A DNA stretch of 64,000 nt, taken from the NCBI GenBank assembly GCA_029204225.1, contig CM055109.1, positions 29,010,361 through 29,074,360 of the forward strand. Direction: 5' to 3'. The translations under genes and the position numbers were made by a program. Position 1 is the first letter of the stretch, and every line of letters starts with the position of its first letter. This DNA is from Diphasiastrum complanatum. Taxonomy: Eukaryota > Streptophyta > Lycopodiopsida > Lycopodiales > Lycopodiaceae. Of this stretch, positions 23,650 to 34,193 are shown piece by piece. The notes beneath the pieces are model-generated. The model worked only from the letters and a program-made list of their open reading frames with translations. It was not told where the DNA came from and did not search any database.

Positions 23650-24180
23650 TAGGATTGTAGAACAAGTAGGAATGCAAGCTCCCGGTTTGGGTTGGCAATC
23701 AAATAAGGCGCCTAGCAACTATCGTGTTAGGTGACACCAAATGTGACCCAATGTGTGTTAGAAAACTGACTTGTTCATACAAGTAACCCAAGACAAGATT
23801 CCTATTGTTGTTGGACAATAGCCAAACACATGAGAGAGAATACAAGTGATGAGAAACTCCAACTATGTCCCATTGCTTATGAGGTAGGCCACACTACATT
23901 CTTATAGTTTTAGGTCTATGCCAAAAGCAAAAGCAAAAGCAGTTGCCTAGTTAATGTCTCTACGTATGTTAAAAGCACTAACACCACCTATCTATAGCAG
24001 TAACTTGCGCTTTAAATCAAGCACTAGAATCTCAAACTTGTCTAACTATAGTCTAACTAGACTTTTACTAAATATAGGTAAGGGTTAGCACACAGGCATG
24101 GCCCAATAATCCTAATTAATCCTAAACGACAATATTAGGGGTACTAATGTGAACATTAACTCTAACACTCCCCCTTAATG
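23650..24180 (-). mobile_element. Copia 3' LTR and polypurine tract, minus strand
   Basis: On the minus strand CATTAAGGGGGAG (24168-24180, polypurine tract) is followed directly by TGTTAGAGTTAATGTTCACA (LTR start, 24167 downward). The same tract-plus-TGTTAG start occurs at 37396-37405 (plus) and near 61730 (minus), which identifies a copia family. The far LTR end is a guess. No coding part of this copy was recognised above 24180. Confidence 0.6.
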
Positions 24181-25019
24181 TTCACATTGTCAAGAACTAT
24201 GCATAGCACGAGTATGCAAATGTATCCTCCATGACGCCCATGTAATGAAGATCCTCAACTCTAATGTAGAATCCATGATCAACTCTGATCGCACTGTCTT
24301 CATTACTTGATGTAGAACTTCGTTTGAATGTCGATGTAGAATTCCTTCATATGTCAATTCTTTTCATATGAACCTGCTTCATATGACTTCCCAATGTCTT
24401 GCTTTAGTCTTCATGTCCCTTTAGTGTATGTGTGACCACCAAGAGTGCAACATATCACCTGATTCCTTGACTTCCTTTGAATCAAAGAACTTTGACTCCC
24501 CCTGAATCAAATAATGTAGACATGATATACCTTTGCCTTAACCTTGAGAATATTCCCTTGGTCTCTTTGAACATCTTCCAAGCTATCACAAATATGTAAG
24601 GATCTCCCCAAAATCCATAAAGAAAAAGTAATTCTCTTTGATTATCATTCTTCTTCAGGAGAAGAGCTCAGACTGACTCAGATTCAAACAATAAGGAAAT
24701 TCCTATTTCTATGAGAGATCAACATCGAGATTAGAGACGGTGTATGACACATCACCTCCATGTTACTAAGCCTCCACATGTACCAGCAGGGCTCTTATTC
24801 AAAGACCCCATACAAGATGACACCAGAGTTTGAGACAAAGTCGTCATCAACTGTTCCACCACAATGGCTCCTGTGAGTGCATATATATATTGACTGCACA
24901 TAATCCTTGCATTATATTTTTTACAAAGCTGATGTTTCAATCTCTTATCAGTTTTTAGATTCTCGTATTTTTGTTTTTGGCTATTTGGAGACGTTCTTAC
25001 ACTCCCTTAGTTGTTATAT

Positions 25020-25465
25020 CTCCTCATCTTATATGCCTATGCGAGATCGATTGACACCACGATCACCGTCATTACCTCACAGACCTGATGTTCAGACTTC
25101 CAGAGGGAGAGCATCTATTAGGAGATGTAGTCCCAGTCAGCACCAGAGTATGAGACAGTCATCATTTGCGGATCACTACTGTACAAGATCCTCTGGTTTC
25201 ATTGAGCACACATATCACATCCTTTTTCAGCCGTCCTAGCTGAGAGAGTTTAGATCTATACACTTCTTCTCAGCATGGACATCCACACTTATTGTATCAC
25301 CTCTCATATTTACTTACTATGAGAGTAGAGCAGAGTAGAGAGTCTTTCTTTTCTAGTAGTTGTTTGTTTTACTGGAGACATTTATATGCTCCTTTTAATG
25401 TCTATCATACTTGAGATGTACTTATTGGTCTTTATATGCCTTCTCGCATTCAAAACACATTAATA

Positions 25466-25468
<3 letters not shown>
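25020..25468 (+). mobile_element. LINE A, 3' end only
   Basis: Five-prime-truncated LINE. Its ORF2 end is read in the frame that gives THITSFFSRPS and then TGA at 25241-25243. The 3' untranslated region ends with a hairpin (25436-25449, ATGC/GCAT) and CACATTAATAAAG, followed directly by (CT)n. The same 3' end is shared with the short tail at 30438 and with the minus copies X and Y. Confidence 0.75.

Positions 25469-25544
<76 letters not shown>
25469..25544. repeat. (CT)38 tract between LINE A tail and LINE B start
   Basis: A pure CT run that is at once the tail of LINE A and the 5' flank of LINE B. An open frame runs through it (LSLSLS), beginning at an ATG in the LINE A hairpin; this is an artefact and not the ORF1 start. 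Confidence 0.9.
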
Positions 25545-25546
<2 letters not shown>

Positions 25547-25702
25547 CGCGCCCACCCACCCTGCTGGCGCTGCTGTCCGCCCTGCTGGCGCTGCAGTGCT
25601 GACCTTTGCACCTGCCCTACGCTGCCCTGCGCTGGTCTGCGCTACTGCGCTGCTACGCCTGGCCGTTTGTCTACACTGTCCTCCATCTGCTTACCGCCTC
25701 CT

Positions 25703-26623
25703 ATGGCACCTAAGAAAGAGGGGGGTGTTCTTACACCCCCCTCCCTGTTGGACACCCCCCCATCACCGGTAGTGATGGAGGAGCCGTCTTCGGTGATAGA
25801 AACTAGTGACATTCCTGTCAACATGGCTGCCATTGACTACACTCCTTCCAAACCTACCGAAAGTCTTTTTGCTTATGATCTTAGTTTTATCCGACAAGAA
25901 ATTCTTGGACTTAAGAAACAACTACACCTCTTTGAAGCTGAAAATAGCAAGTTAGCTAAGGATCTTTTTGGTGTCACGGAACGTGTGGAGCAGCTTGAGC
26001 AAGAAAATATATATCTTAAGCAACGAATTGCAGAAAAAAGTGCCTTGGAGGAGACTTCCAACAAGATCAATAGCTTGGAGAAACAAGTCGAGGAGACGAA
26101 AACGTGGGCAGCACTCTTCAAACCGGATGATATGGGCAGCAAACTCTCATCACTCGCAAAACAGGTTGAAGAAACGACATCGATCCTTAAGCAAGGTAAT
26201 CACTCTCAGATTTCATCTTTTCCGAAGGAAAACGATTTGGAGACAGTTTTGGGTGAACAAGCCAGAAGGGCCAAAAAAGCCTTTAACATTAGAGTAAGAG
26301 GCATTGCCAATGGTGGAAAACCGTTGGAAGAAGCTACGGATTTGCTCATTTCCAAGTTATCTCATGTGGCTGATGGTTTTGATACTGCTTGGTGTAGTAA
26401 ATTTGATGACAATGTTTTGTTTATCAAGTTCCGCTCGCTTTCACAACGCAATGCTGCCCTTCGGCTTAGGGCAAAGCTTAAAGGTACTTTCATTTATATG
26501 GATGATGACTTAACAAATACTCAATGGTTGGCAAGAAAAAAGATTATCCTTGAAGCGAAAGAGAAAGGGCAAAGGGTTGTTTTTATTGACGGGAAACCGA
26601 GATTTTTCGACCTTCCACAATAG
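25703..26623 (+). CDS. LINE B ORF1 protein (RNA-binding chaperone type)
   Basis: 306 codons from the ATG at 25703 (MAPKKEGGVLTPPS) to TAG at 26621. The ATG is the first after the GC-rich leader; a longer frame reaching back into the CT repeat starts in another element and is rejected. A low-complexity Pro/Ser-rich N-terminus is followed by a long predicted coiled coil (about residues 75-185; LHLFEAENSKLAKDL, VEQLEQENIYLKQRI, NKINSLEKQVEET) and then a C-terminal block (KAFNIRVRGIANG, DNVLFIKFRSLSQRNAAL, FIYMDDDLT) resembling the RRM plus C-terminal domain of L1-type ORF1 proteins. The expected role is trimerisation, binding of the element's RNA and chaperone activity. No CCHC knuckle is seen. 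ORF2 continues in the same frame after the single stop. Confidence 0.8.
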   Translation: MAPKKEGGVLTPPSLLDTPPSPVVMEEPSSVIETSDIPVNMAAIDYTPSKPTESLFAYDLSFIRQEILGLKKQLHLFEAENSKLAKDLFGVTERVEQLEQENIYLKQRIAEKSALEETSNKINSLEKQVEETKTWAALFKPDDMGSKLSSLAKQVEETTSILKQGNHSQISSFPKENDLETVLGEQARRAKKAFNIRVRGIANGGKPLEEATDLLISKLSHVADGFDTAWCSKFDDNVLFIKFRSLSQRNAALRLRAKLKGTFIYMDDDLTNTQWLARKKIILEAKEKGQRVVFIDGKPRFFDLPQ

Positions 26624-29600
26624 GAACTAGGGGCCCCCGGATATAGAAGCTACCCGAGATCCCCTACCAATTTGAGACTTGGCTTCTGGAATTGTAATGG
26701 TTTTTTATCTTCGTCATCAGCCGGAGACTTTGCTGATTTTATTAGAAAATGCGACATTTTGTTGTTGGCTGAAACTCATGAGTCCTTATATCATCCTCTT
26801 CCAAATATACAGGAGTACTCTTGGCATTCTGCTTTTCGTCCATTTGTTAGGGGAAAAACTTGTCGAGGATCTGGAGGAGTAGCTTGTTTATACAGAGACA
26901 CCACAGTTCAGATGGTTAAACAAGATCCATACGCTCGCTATATTTGGTTACACATTATTGGCTCACTATTGGGATTACCTCAGGACATCTATATAGCTGT
27001 ATGCTATTTTGCTCCACAGACCTCAGTGTTTGCTGAGTTTGGCGGGGACCCTTTTCAGGCTCTCTCAGATGATATTGCTATCTTTTCTCAGCAGGGTTCC
27101 ATTTTACTAGCAGGTGATTTCAACGCCCGCACAAGCTCTAGACAAACCGAATTTCATGCAGCTACGGATCTTCTCAGGCTTTACCCTTTGGATATGGGGC
27201 TAGACCGGGTATCACAGGATGCAGACACTCCAGCTACATCTTTCGGGGAGCAGTTGATCACTCTAGCAGAGACACACGCTCTTGCCATTTTGAATGGCCT
27301 CACACAGTGGCCTTCCTCATCAGCATATACATGCTATCCTCATGGTGGAGGACATAGTGTGGTCGACTACTTCATTGGATCACCTGCTTTGATCTCTCAC
27401 ATTTCTGATTTCTCCATTACACCCCCTACCATTTCCGATCACTCACTCTTACACATCTCACTTGGTCACATAACCTCTTCTTTGCAAGTTTCTTGCTCTC
27501 TTCCCACTCATAAACGTATTCCTTTCACCCAATCTGGATTCACTAATTACACCACAATCTTATCCCAACTACTCGCTAACTTCCCGTTCATGGCACCAAT
27601 TGACCAGCAAGCCACTTTTCTCTCTACATCCCTCTTAGCTGCTGCTTCCTCATCCTTCCCCACCAAAACGACATCATCTCACAGAAGTGTTCACAACAGA
27701 TGGTATGATGCAGAATGCCGCTCTCTTCACAATCATGTGACATATGCCAGGTCACACTCCCCTGCCACACTCAAACAATGCCAGAAAGAATATCATAGAA
27801 CCACCAGAACAAAGAAGATCAAGTACCTACAATCACTCTGCCAAAAAATGATCAACTCTTTAAATTCACCCTCCTCCTCTTTTTTCTGGAAACATTTCAC
27901 CAGACACTCTTCAACATTGGCCCCCATAGCCATCGAATCCTGGATCGAGTATGCCACGGAGTTATATACCACGGACTCTCCTCCTACCTCACTCTCACCG
28001 AGACCTGACCACTGCTCACTTTTCACCCCTGACATGGTTGAAAACGCCATTAAACATGCCAAACTAAATAAAGCCACTGACTATGACTCCTTAAGTGTAG
28101 ACTTCCTAAAGCCCATAGCACATCTCATCTCCCCTTACATTGCTCATGTTTTTAACACAACTGTTACTTCTGGTTTTCCTACGGCGTGGTGTACTAATAT
28201 CCTTCACCCCATCCTCAAGGCAGGTGATCCCATGAATGTAGGAAACTACCGCACCATTATGATTGGCCACACTCTGGCTAAGATATATGGCTCTATACTA
28301 CAGACAGTTACTGGATCTTTTGCTGAAACTGAGGGTTTACACGCTATGGGTCAAGCTGGTTTCAGACCGGGATATTCTACTTCAGACCAGATCTTCATTT
28401 TGAGATGCATTATTGAGGAGGCTCGACATCGGAAACAGAGAATTTACTGTTGCTTTGTGGATTTTCGCAAAGCTTTTGACTCTGTTCCACGACATCTTCT
28501 TTTCCAGAGACTGTCTTCACTTGGCTTTTCAGAGGATACTATTGCTGCGATCATTACTTTATATGAGCGAGTCTTGGCACGTTTCAGAGATGGTAGTGGC
28601 TGGTCCTCACAGATACATTCTACCATTGGTGTGAAGCAGGGTTGCCCCTTATCACCCACTCTTTTTGCACTATATATAGATGACCTCGAGCGGATTATTC
28701 GCGAGGAAGGTGGAGAGGGCTGTCCCCTAGCAGACATTATTATCCCCATTCTCTTGTACGCTGATGATGTGGTTCTCCTCTCATCCTCTGCAGCTGGTTC
28801 TTTCTGCTTTACATCACTTTTGCCAGCGTTGGGGATTGACGGTTAACCTTAAGAAGACTAAGATTATGGTGTTTAACACCAACAGACAGCATATGAGAGA
28901 TGTGATTTTCTATTATGACGGGCTACCGATTGAGATCGTGACCTCCTACACCTATCTGGGAGTTCTTTTCTCTGGTCCGCTACTCACTTTTCGACCAGCA
29001 GCCACCGCTAGGCTCCGCAAGGGGCATACCGCTCTTGTGCATATGGAGAGATTTTGCTCTACTTATTATGTGCAGGATCCTGCTACCAGATGCCTACTAT
29101 TTTCTGCTACTGTCTCCCCATTTGTGCTATATTCGGCTGAGACTTGGTGCCCTGATTTATCACGCGATACATGGAGAGATCTTACTCGTATCCAGATTCT
29201 CATGCTCAGTAGGATAATCCGGGCTAAGCCCTCAGTACCACATGATATCATACTAGCCGAGTTTGCTTCTCCTCCATTAGTTGTTGGTGCTATGTTTCAG
29301 ATCATCACCTTTCTTCACAGGGTATCAGATCTAGATACCTCCAGATACATTGTTGCTGCTCTCACTTCATCTTGTACCATTGCGGATCAGGGAGCCAAGC
29401 ACTCTTGGTATCGCAGTGTCTCAGCCCTTCTTCAGACTTGGGGTTTATCCGCACTTGATCTTCCGAATGGAACCCATGCTTATATCAGACAGCAGATCTA
29501 CCGGAGCTACATACGCACTATATGGTCACATCCTGATCCAGATAGGGTCAAGCTACATTATTATGGCACACATCTTTTACGGCTGGACGTTTCGGGCTTG

Positions 29601-30164
29601 CCTATTCTTCCAGTTTATCTTACACAGACGCTATCTTTTGGTCTGAGATATCGTATAGGACAGCTTCGAGTCTCTTCTCATCAGCTTGCCATCGAGACAG
29701 GTAGATACACAGACACTCCCAGATTGCAGCGGATATGTCAGCTCTGTTCTCTTCAGGAGGTGGAAGATGAGTTTCATTTCATCTTTCGCTGCCCAGTATA
29801 CTATGAGATTAGAGGACGATACCATTGTTTATACCGAGATATTCCCCTCACGTTGAGCTCCTTCCTCGAGTATCCAGACGCTAGATGTGTGGGTCTTCTT
29901 TTGAGAGAGATGTATATTTTACGAGCTTCACTTCTACCTACGCTCTCAGATATGGATTCCAGTCAGGCTCACATTACTCAGTTCTTCCAGAAGCGAGACA
30001 GAGTGGATATTTCGGTTGCGGATTTTGACGTCCCCGTCCGAAGATCGAAGACACAGAGAGTTTCGGCTCGATCCAGTGCTACTAGATCTTCATACGCCTC
30101 CCACCAGCCTACATCACGACCCACTACTACCATCACTCATTACTTTCGGCTTGCTCGTAGCTAG
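26624..30164 (+). pseudogene. LINE B ORF2 (endonuclease, reverse transcriptase, zinc finger), one frameshift
   Basis: The frame opens straight after the ORF1 TAG; the first conserved block GFWNCNG begins near 26678 and no ATG lies before it. The apparent start of the long frame at 26672 is TTG. The APE-type endonuclease has its catalytic signatures: Asn in WNCNG, Glu in AETHE, Asp/Asn in LLAGDFNAR, and ISDHS. Reverse transcriptase blocks follow: NYRTIMIGHTLAKIYG, MGQAGFRPGYST, CCFVDFRKAFDSVP, GVKQGCPLSPTLFALYIDDL and the catalytic LLYADDVVLL. A frameshift near 28790-28850 separates this from the C-terminal half, which holds a CxxC-x9-H-x4-C zinc finger (29736-29792) and the PIP-like motifs QAHITQFF (29964-29987) and TTTITHYF (30123-30146). 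Stop at 30162. It would work in cis on its own RNA by target-primed reverse transcription. Confidence 0.88.
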
Positions 30165-30352
30165 TTTCCTCCGCGGAGCAGGTGGTTAAGCTCTTGCTTT
30201 GTACCCTCACCAGCTGGTGGTCAAGCTTGGATACTTTTTCTCTTAGAGACAGAGAGATTGATATTTTAGTTTTAGTTTTACTGTCTTTTCATTGGTAAAT
30301 AAGTCCTTATGCGGACAATGCTTCTCACATTTTGTACTCTCTTTTGTCTTAT

Positions 30353-30366
30353 GTGCCCCTGGGCAC
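30353..30366 (+). promoter_or_regulatory. LINE B 3'-end hairpin
   Basis: GTGCC-cctg-GGCAC, five base pairs with a four-base loop, about 40 bases before the CT tail. The equivalent hairpin in copy X is ATGCC-tttt-GGCAT, with a compensated outer pair. In other LINE families such 3' stem-loops are recognised by the element's own reverse transcriptase; that role here is inference. Confidence 0.55.
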
Positions 30367-30437
30367 CAAAAGACGTTAATAATAATAATTCTAATTCTAA
30401 TTCTCTCTCTCTCTCTCTCTCTCTCATGCGCACGGCG

Positions 30438-30496
30438 TTGGTCTTTATATGCCTTCTCGCATTTAAAACACATTAATAAAGCTCTCTCTCTCTCTC
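30438..30496 (+). mobile_element. Minimal LINE tail insertion with 17-base target duplication
   Basis: Only about 44 bases of LINE 3' end (hairpin ATGCCTTCTCGCAT plus CACATTAATAAAG) and a short CT tail. It is flanked by CTCTCATGCGCACGGCG (30421-30437) and CTCTCATGCGCATGGCG (30492-30508), a direct repeat of 17 with one mismatch that fits a target-site duplication. Confidence 0.6.
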
Positions 30497-30508
30497 ATGC
30501 GCATGGCG

Positions 30509-30546
30509 CCCCCCCCCCCTCCCCCCCCCCCCCACACACACACACG
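30509..30546. repeat. C-rich tract and short CA repeat
   Basis: A run of almost pure C (one T) followed by CACACACA. It lies directly after the LINE tail and could cause assembly or sequencing slips. Confidence 0.85.
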
Positions 30547-30823
30547 AGTATACCACCCCCACCCATCTCTACCGAAATGTGCTTTGTAGAGTTTTCTGAA
30601 AGAATTTGAAACAGTTCTACTTATTGTGCTTTCTTATAGTAAGACTGAGCATCAGATGAACTATGTAGCTTATTTCAACCAAAGGACAGTTTTTTCCAGC
30701 TTTTGGGGATAGGCGAGATTAAAACGCAAGTTCTAGCAATAACTGTATGGTCTTTGTGTCATTTTGATTTTGTCTTTTGGCTACGTGTCCCTGATGTATC
30801 ATGTTTAATATGCCATTCATCAG

Positions 30824-31005
30824 GAAATCTTCCAGCTTATTGTTAGTACATTTCAAGGCCTTGATGAAGTAGCAAGTCCGGCATTTGCAAGAAGGGTGAG
30901 CATTCTGGACACAGTGGCCAAAGTCAAAACATGTGTGCTAATGCTGGACTTGGAATGCGACGACCTTATCCATGAGATGTTTACAATTTTTTTCGCAAAA
31001 GTCAG
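30824..31005 (+). CDS. PDS5: PDS5 exon 3 (codons 100-160)
   Basis: EIFQLIVSTFQGLDEVAS through RVSILDTVAKVKTCVLMLD to FFAKV plus AG of a split Arg codon. The RRVSILDTVAKV and VMLDLECD-type helices are among the most conserved PDS5 segments. Acceptor CATCAG, donor GTAAAG, ends in phase 2. Confidence 0.93.
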
Positions 31006-32263
31006 GTAAAGCCTACGCTTGGCTTACGTTGGTGCAATAACTTATTTTGTGACATGGTTTTTCTGAATTTCTTTCACTTCACGTTGGAGAGGGAGAGGGA
31101 GAGAGAGAGAGAGAGAGATTCTCAACCAGTTCTTGTGAAATGTTGCGAGTCGTGACATTTGGGCATTTTCTGGTTGATATCATGGACAACTGTGGGACCC
31201 TTTTTCCTTCGTCTGCCAAGTGTCTCATTATGGATTTGTATACATGTTTGAAGCTTTTGCTTGTTGATATGTCCTTAACAGTTTGGTGCTCTTTGAAAGA
31301 ACCGAAGCCTTGCCTTTGAATGTTCTCTATATGTTCTCAAAGGATGAATTTGTTGACTTGGAAAGCAGATGCATTTTTGTTATCTACTGAAAGCTGTTAC
31401 GCACATTGACTTTTGCTATACAAGTCTACTTTCGCTTGTGATGATACGGCATCGTACTTTATGATTCTGCTTGTAAGTGTGCAGTTCTGAATTACATTGA
31501 AAAGCAGTAGTTTTTAACAGCTCTGCTGCAAATGCAAGTTATGTATCTGCTAAGAGATTCGTTTCAATTCCTTCTCCAACCCCACTAGGTAAACGTTTTA
31601 CTTACAGACAGATATTTGGGACCTTGTATATCCTTAACAATAAGTTGGTTTGTAACAAACCTGCTATCATAGTTGGGGATCCAAATGACATTTATAGACT
31701 ATCACTTGTAGCTTTCATCCTGTCCTGCCATATTGCTCACTTGCTTGGTTTTATCCTCCCCTGTTTGAGGTGGATTCCAGATTTAGAAGAAGTGCTATTT
31801 TGAGCTGGTAAAATCTCAATTTTTTGCTTCAATTTTGTTCTGAACTATGAAATCTTTTTTGTTTGGCCGTTCTCATTTCATGTGATTTGTTACATATACT
31901 TTCTGTTTCTGATTTGTCCCTGTGCCAGTGTGTTTTAGGTAAGAGCTTGTAAAATTGTTAGGCCATTTGTTCAAATTTAAGATGTTATACAAAATAGATA
32001 AAAAAATGGACATTTATCATGAAAATCCATTAGATAATCTGCTATTTGCCTCTAGGGGAAGAAGAAATCCAGATGTGATTATGATAAAAGTGGATGTGGC
32101 TGTTTGTAGATTCAAAGTGTTTTTTATGTTCCGGATCCTGATTAATGGTTATAGAGTTTGCTCCTGTGGGCAGTTCTGCTACCTTTTGTTGCTATTACTT
32201 TTACTTTTCACTATGCAGAGTATTCCGTCTAGAAAGTGATTTGCTAGATCTTGTGTGTTTCAG
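31006..32263 (+). other. PDS5 intron 3
   Basis: 1.3 kb, T-rich, with a GA repeat at 31086-31118. No mobile element or other coding sequence was recognised. Confidence 0.85.
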
Positions 32264-32390
32264 GGAAGACCATCCTCAAAATGTCTTCACTGCGATGAGG
32301 ACAATCATGGCATTGGTGCTTCAAGAGAGTTTCGAGATTCCACAGCCCCTATTGGATCAAGTACTATCTAATCTGCTGAAAGATAACAGG
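32264..32390 (+). CDS. PDS5: PDS5 exon 4 (codons 160-202)
   Basis: Completes the split Arg codon, then EDHPQNVFTAMRTIMALVLQ and FEIPQPLLDQVLSNLLKDNR. The H-x-x-x-V-F-x-x-M-x-x-IM pattern and IPQPLLDxVLxNLL are standard PDS5. Acceptor TTTCAG, donor GTATGT, ends in phase 0. Confidence 0.93.
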
Positions 32391-34193
32391 GTATGTATCT
32401 GCTTACACACTGAGAAATATTTTGGTTTCTATTTAAGTATTCATTTCTACAGCATATCTCAAGTCATGCTACTTTTTTTCACTCATCTGATATTGAAGTA
32501 CTTCTACGCCTTTAATGATTTCTAAAAGAATCAAATTTTTCCGCAATGTGATGAGAACCATGAAATACCTTTCAGAGTTTTATGCTTTTTGGCTTGTCAT
32601 TTGTTGTTCCAGGAGGCAGTTGACTTGACACATGTGCAAGATGTCAATTTATAGTGTATTATGTTTGTAAGTTTCAAAGTGGTGAAGGTAGGTCTAATGG
32701 GAACAGCCAATGTCTATATGTGCTAGTAGTTATGGCCCCATATTGATGTAGCTCATGAATATAGACAGCCAAAAATTCCTGTTCTGAATAGGAGAAGATA
32801 GATCTGAATCTGAGAGGGTGGTCTTGGAAGAGATAATAACACCTCCTTGAATCTTAAAAAGCTTTAGGCACCTAAACAAATAGTACTCCTAGCTCCTCCA
32901 TCTATGATGTGTTGCAGAGCCAACAGAGTCAGTCTCCTTTGGGCAACCCTTGAAACATGCCTGCTGTCGAGAGTCTAGACTGCGAGGCTCGAGCTGATGT
33001 GAGGAGGCTTTTGAGTTGATGCATCACAAACACCATGTACCATTGGGATAGAAAGTGTTCTGGATTAAAGGTGAATTTTTCGTGCCTTTGCACATCTCTG
33101 ATGTCTGACATGTATAAGTGACTCAGAAGCTTCTAGTAAGATGTCGAATTTGTCATTTCAAAATTTCCTCACATTAGGACCTCCAAGATCAAATACATGT
33201 GTCAACCGGTTTTGAACATGTTAGATGACAAGATGAGGCAAACAATCCATGAACAGGAGAAAGTGCACTGGATTGTGATGTGAGATGATACATACTTTAA
33301 ACTTGGATGATTATGATTCATAACGTATTATCAGAGTTTCAACGTAGACAACACATTTCACACGCGAGTTCCTACAGCTGTATCTTATGGTCTTATCATG
33401 CCAAATGTCTGCTATTTTGAAATGAAGCCGTTTCAATCTTGATCATAAGCAATTGTGTTCTGTTGGCCGACCTCCCAGCACATGCAAAACCAAACCTGAG
33501 CTTAGAGCAACCGGAAGGGCTCCATTGAGTGTAGTTGATGGAGATAAACAGGAGCATCAACAGGACGTCGTTGTTTAATACTGAGTTCAGGTTATGCTTC
33601 AATAAAGATTGGATACTGCATGTGCCCCTATTTTGGCCATCAGTGATTGAATGGTCCAGATAAGATTGGAAGACTTTTTTGTGCTAACCTGATAGAACTT
33701 GATCTTTAAATCTCAGGTACGTTAGATGTTCAATATCTTAGGTACATAATAAGTTCATACTTCCACTCCTTCGCCACAGATGGCTTTGAGAGGAATCAGT
33801 CCCATCCGTAATAGTTTACTCCAAGCCAACAGCTGGAACTGGCTTTGATGCAGATTGTCAGTGTTATAAAAGTTAACTGCAATGAAGGCATTCATTTATT
33901 TTTCTGTTGCTCATGCTTTTTCCCAAGTCATTAACGAGAATGCATCGATATTTTTTGATATTGTTAGCCCATTGCTGATATTCTAGTTCGCACTTAAAGA
34001 TGTGTTCAGCCAGGAGTTTGGTTCAATGCATATGGTTTTACTTCTTTGAATATTTGCATATTGCCTTTTCCAGGGTTGTGTTTTCTAGTTATCTCTACTC
34101 TAGCAGCATGTACGCTGCACTGCATGTCCAGGAAATGACAAAGTAAAAGAAGACCTGTGCCTAAATAATCTGATGCAATATATATTTTTACAG
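32391..34193 (+). other. PDS5 intron 4
   Basis: 1.8 kb without a recognisable element. Minus frames at 32929-33111, 33396-33602 and 34006-34284 show no domain and are treated as chance. Confidence 0.8.

Larger units (their letters stand above)
25545..30403 (+). mobile_element. LINE B, nearly complete non-LTR retrotransposon
   Basis: A 4.9 kb element inserted in PDS5 intron 2 in the sense direction. Layout: GC-rich 5' leader (25545-25702), ORF1 (25703-26623), one in-frame TAG, ORF2 with endonuclease, reverse transcriptase, zinc finger and two PIP-like motifs (to 30164), a 240-base 3' region, a hairpin (30353-30366) and an ATTAATAA-like AT-rich end (TTAATAATAATAATT) leading into (CT)n. Only one frameshift, near 28790-28850, was found in ORF2, so it is a rather young copy. 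Both flanks are CT repeats, so any target duplication is hidden in them. Confidence 0.9.
23171..30823 (+). other. PDS5 intron 2 (7.7 kb) carrying copia LTR and LINEs
   Basis: Mobile elements fill most of it: a minus-strand copia LTR (about 23650-24167), LINE A 3' end, LINE B, and a very short LINE tail. The LINEs are in the same direction as the gene. Bases 23171-23640 and 24180-24740 hold nothing I recognise. Acceptor CATCAG at 30823. Confidence 0.85.

Noticed and set aside
25436-25702. A long frame beginning at the ATG at 25436 that runs through (CT)n into ORF1
   Set aside because: The ATG lies in the 3' hairpin of LINE A and the LSLSLS run is the microsatellite; the ATG at 25703 after the leader is the sensible ORF1 start.
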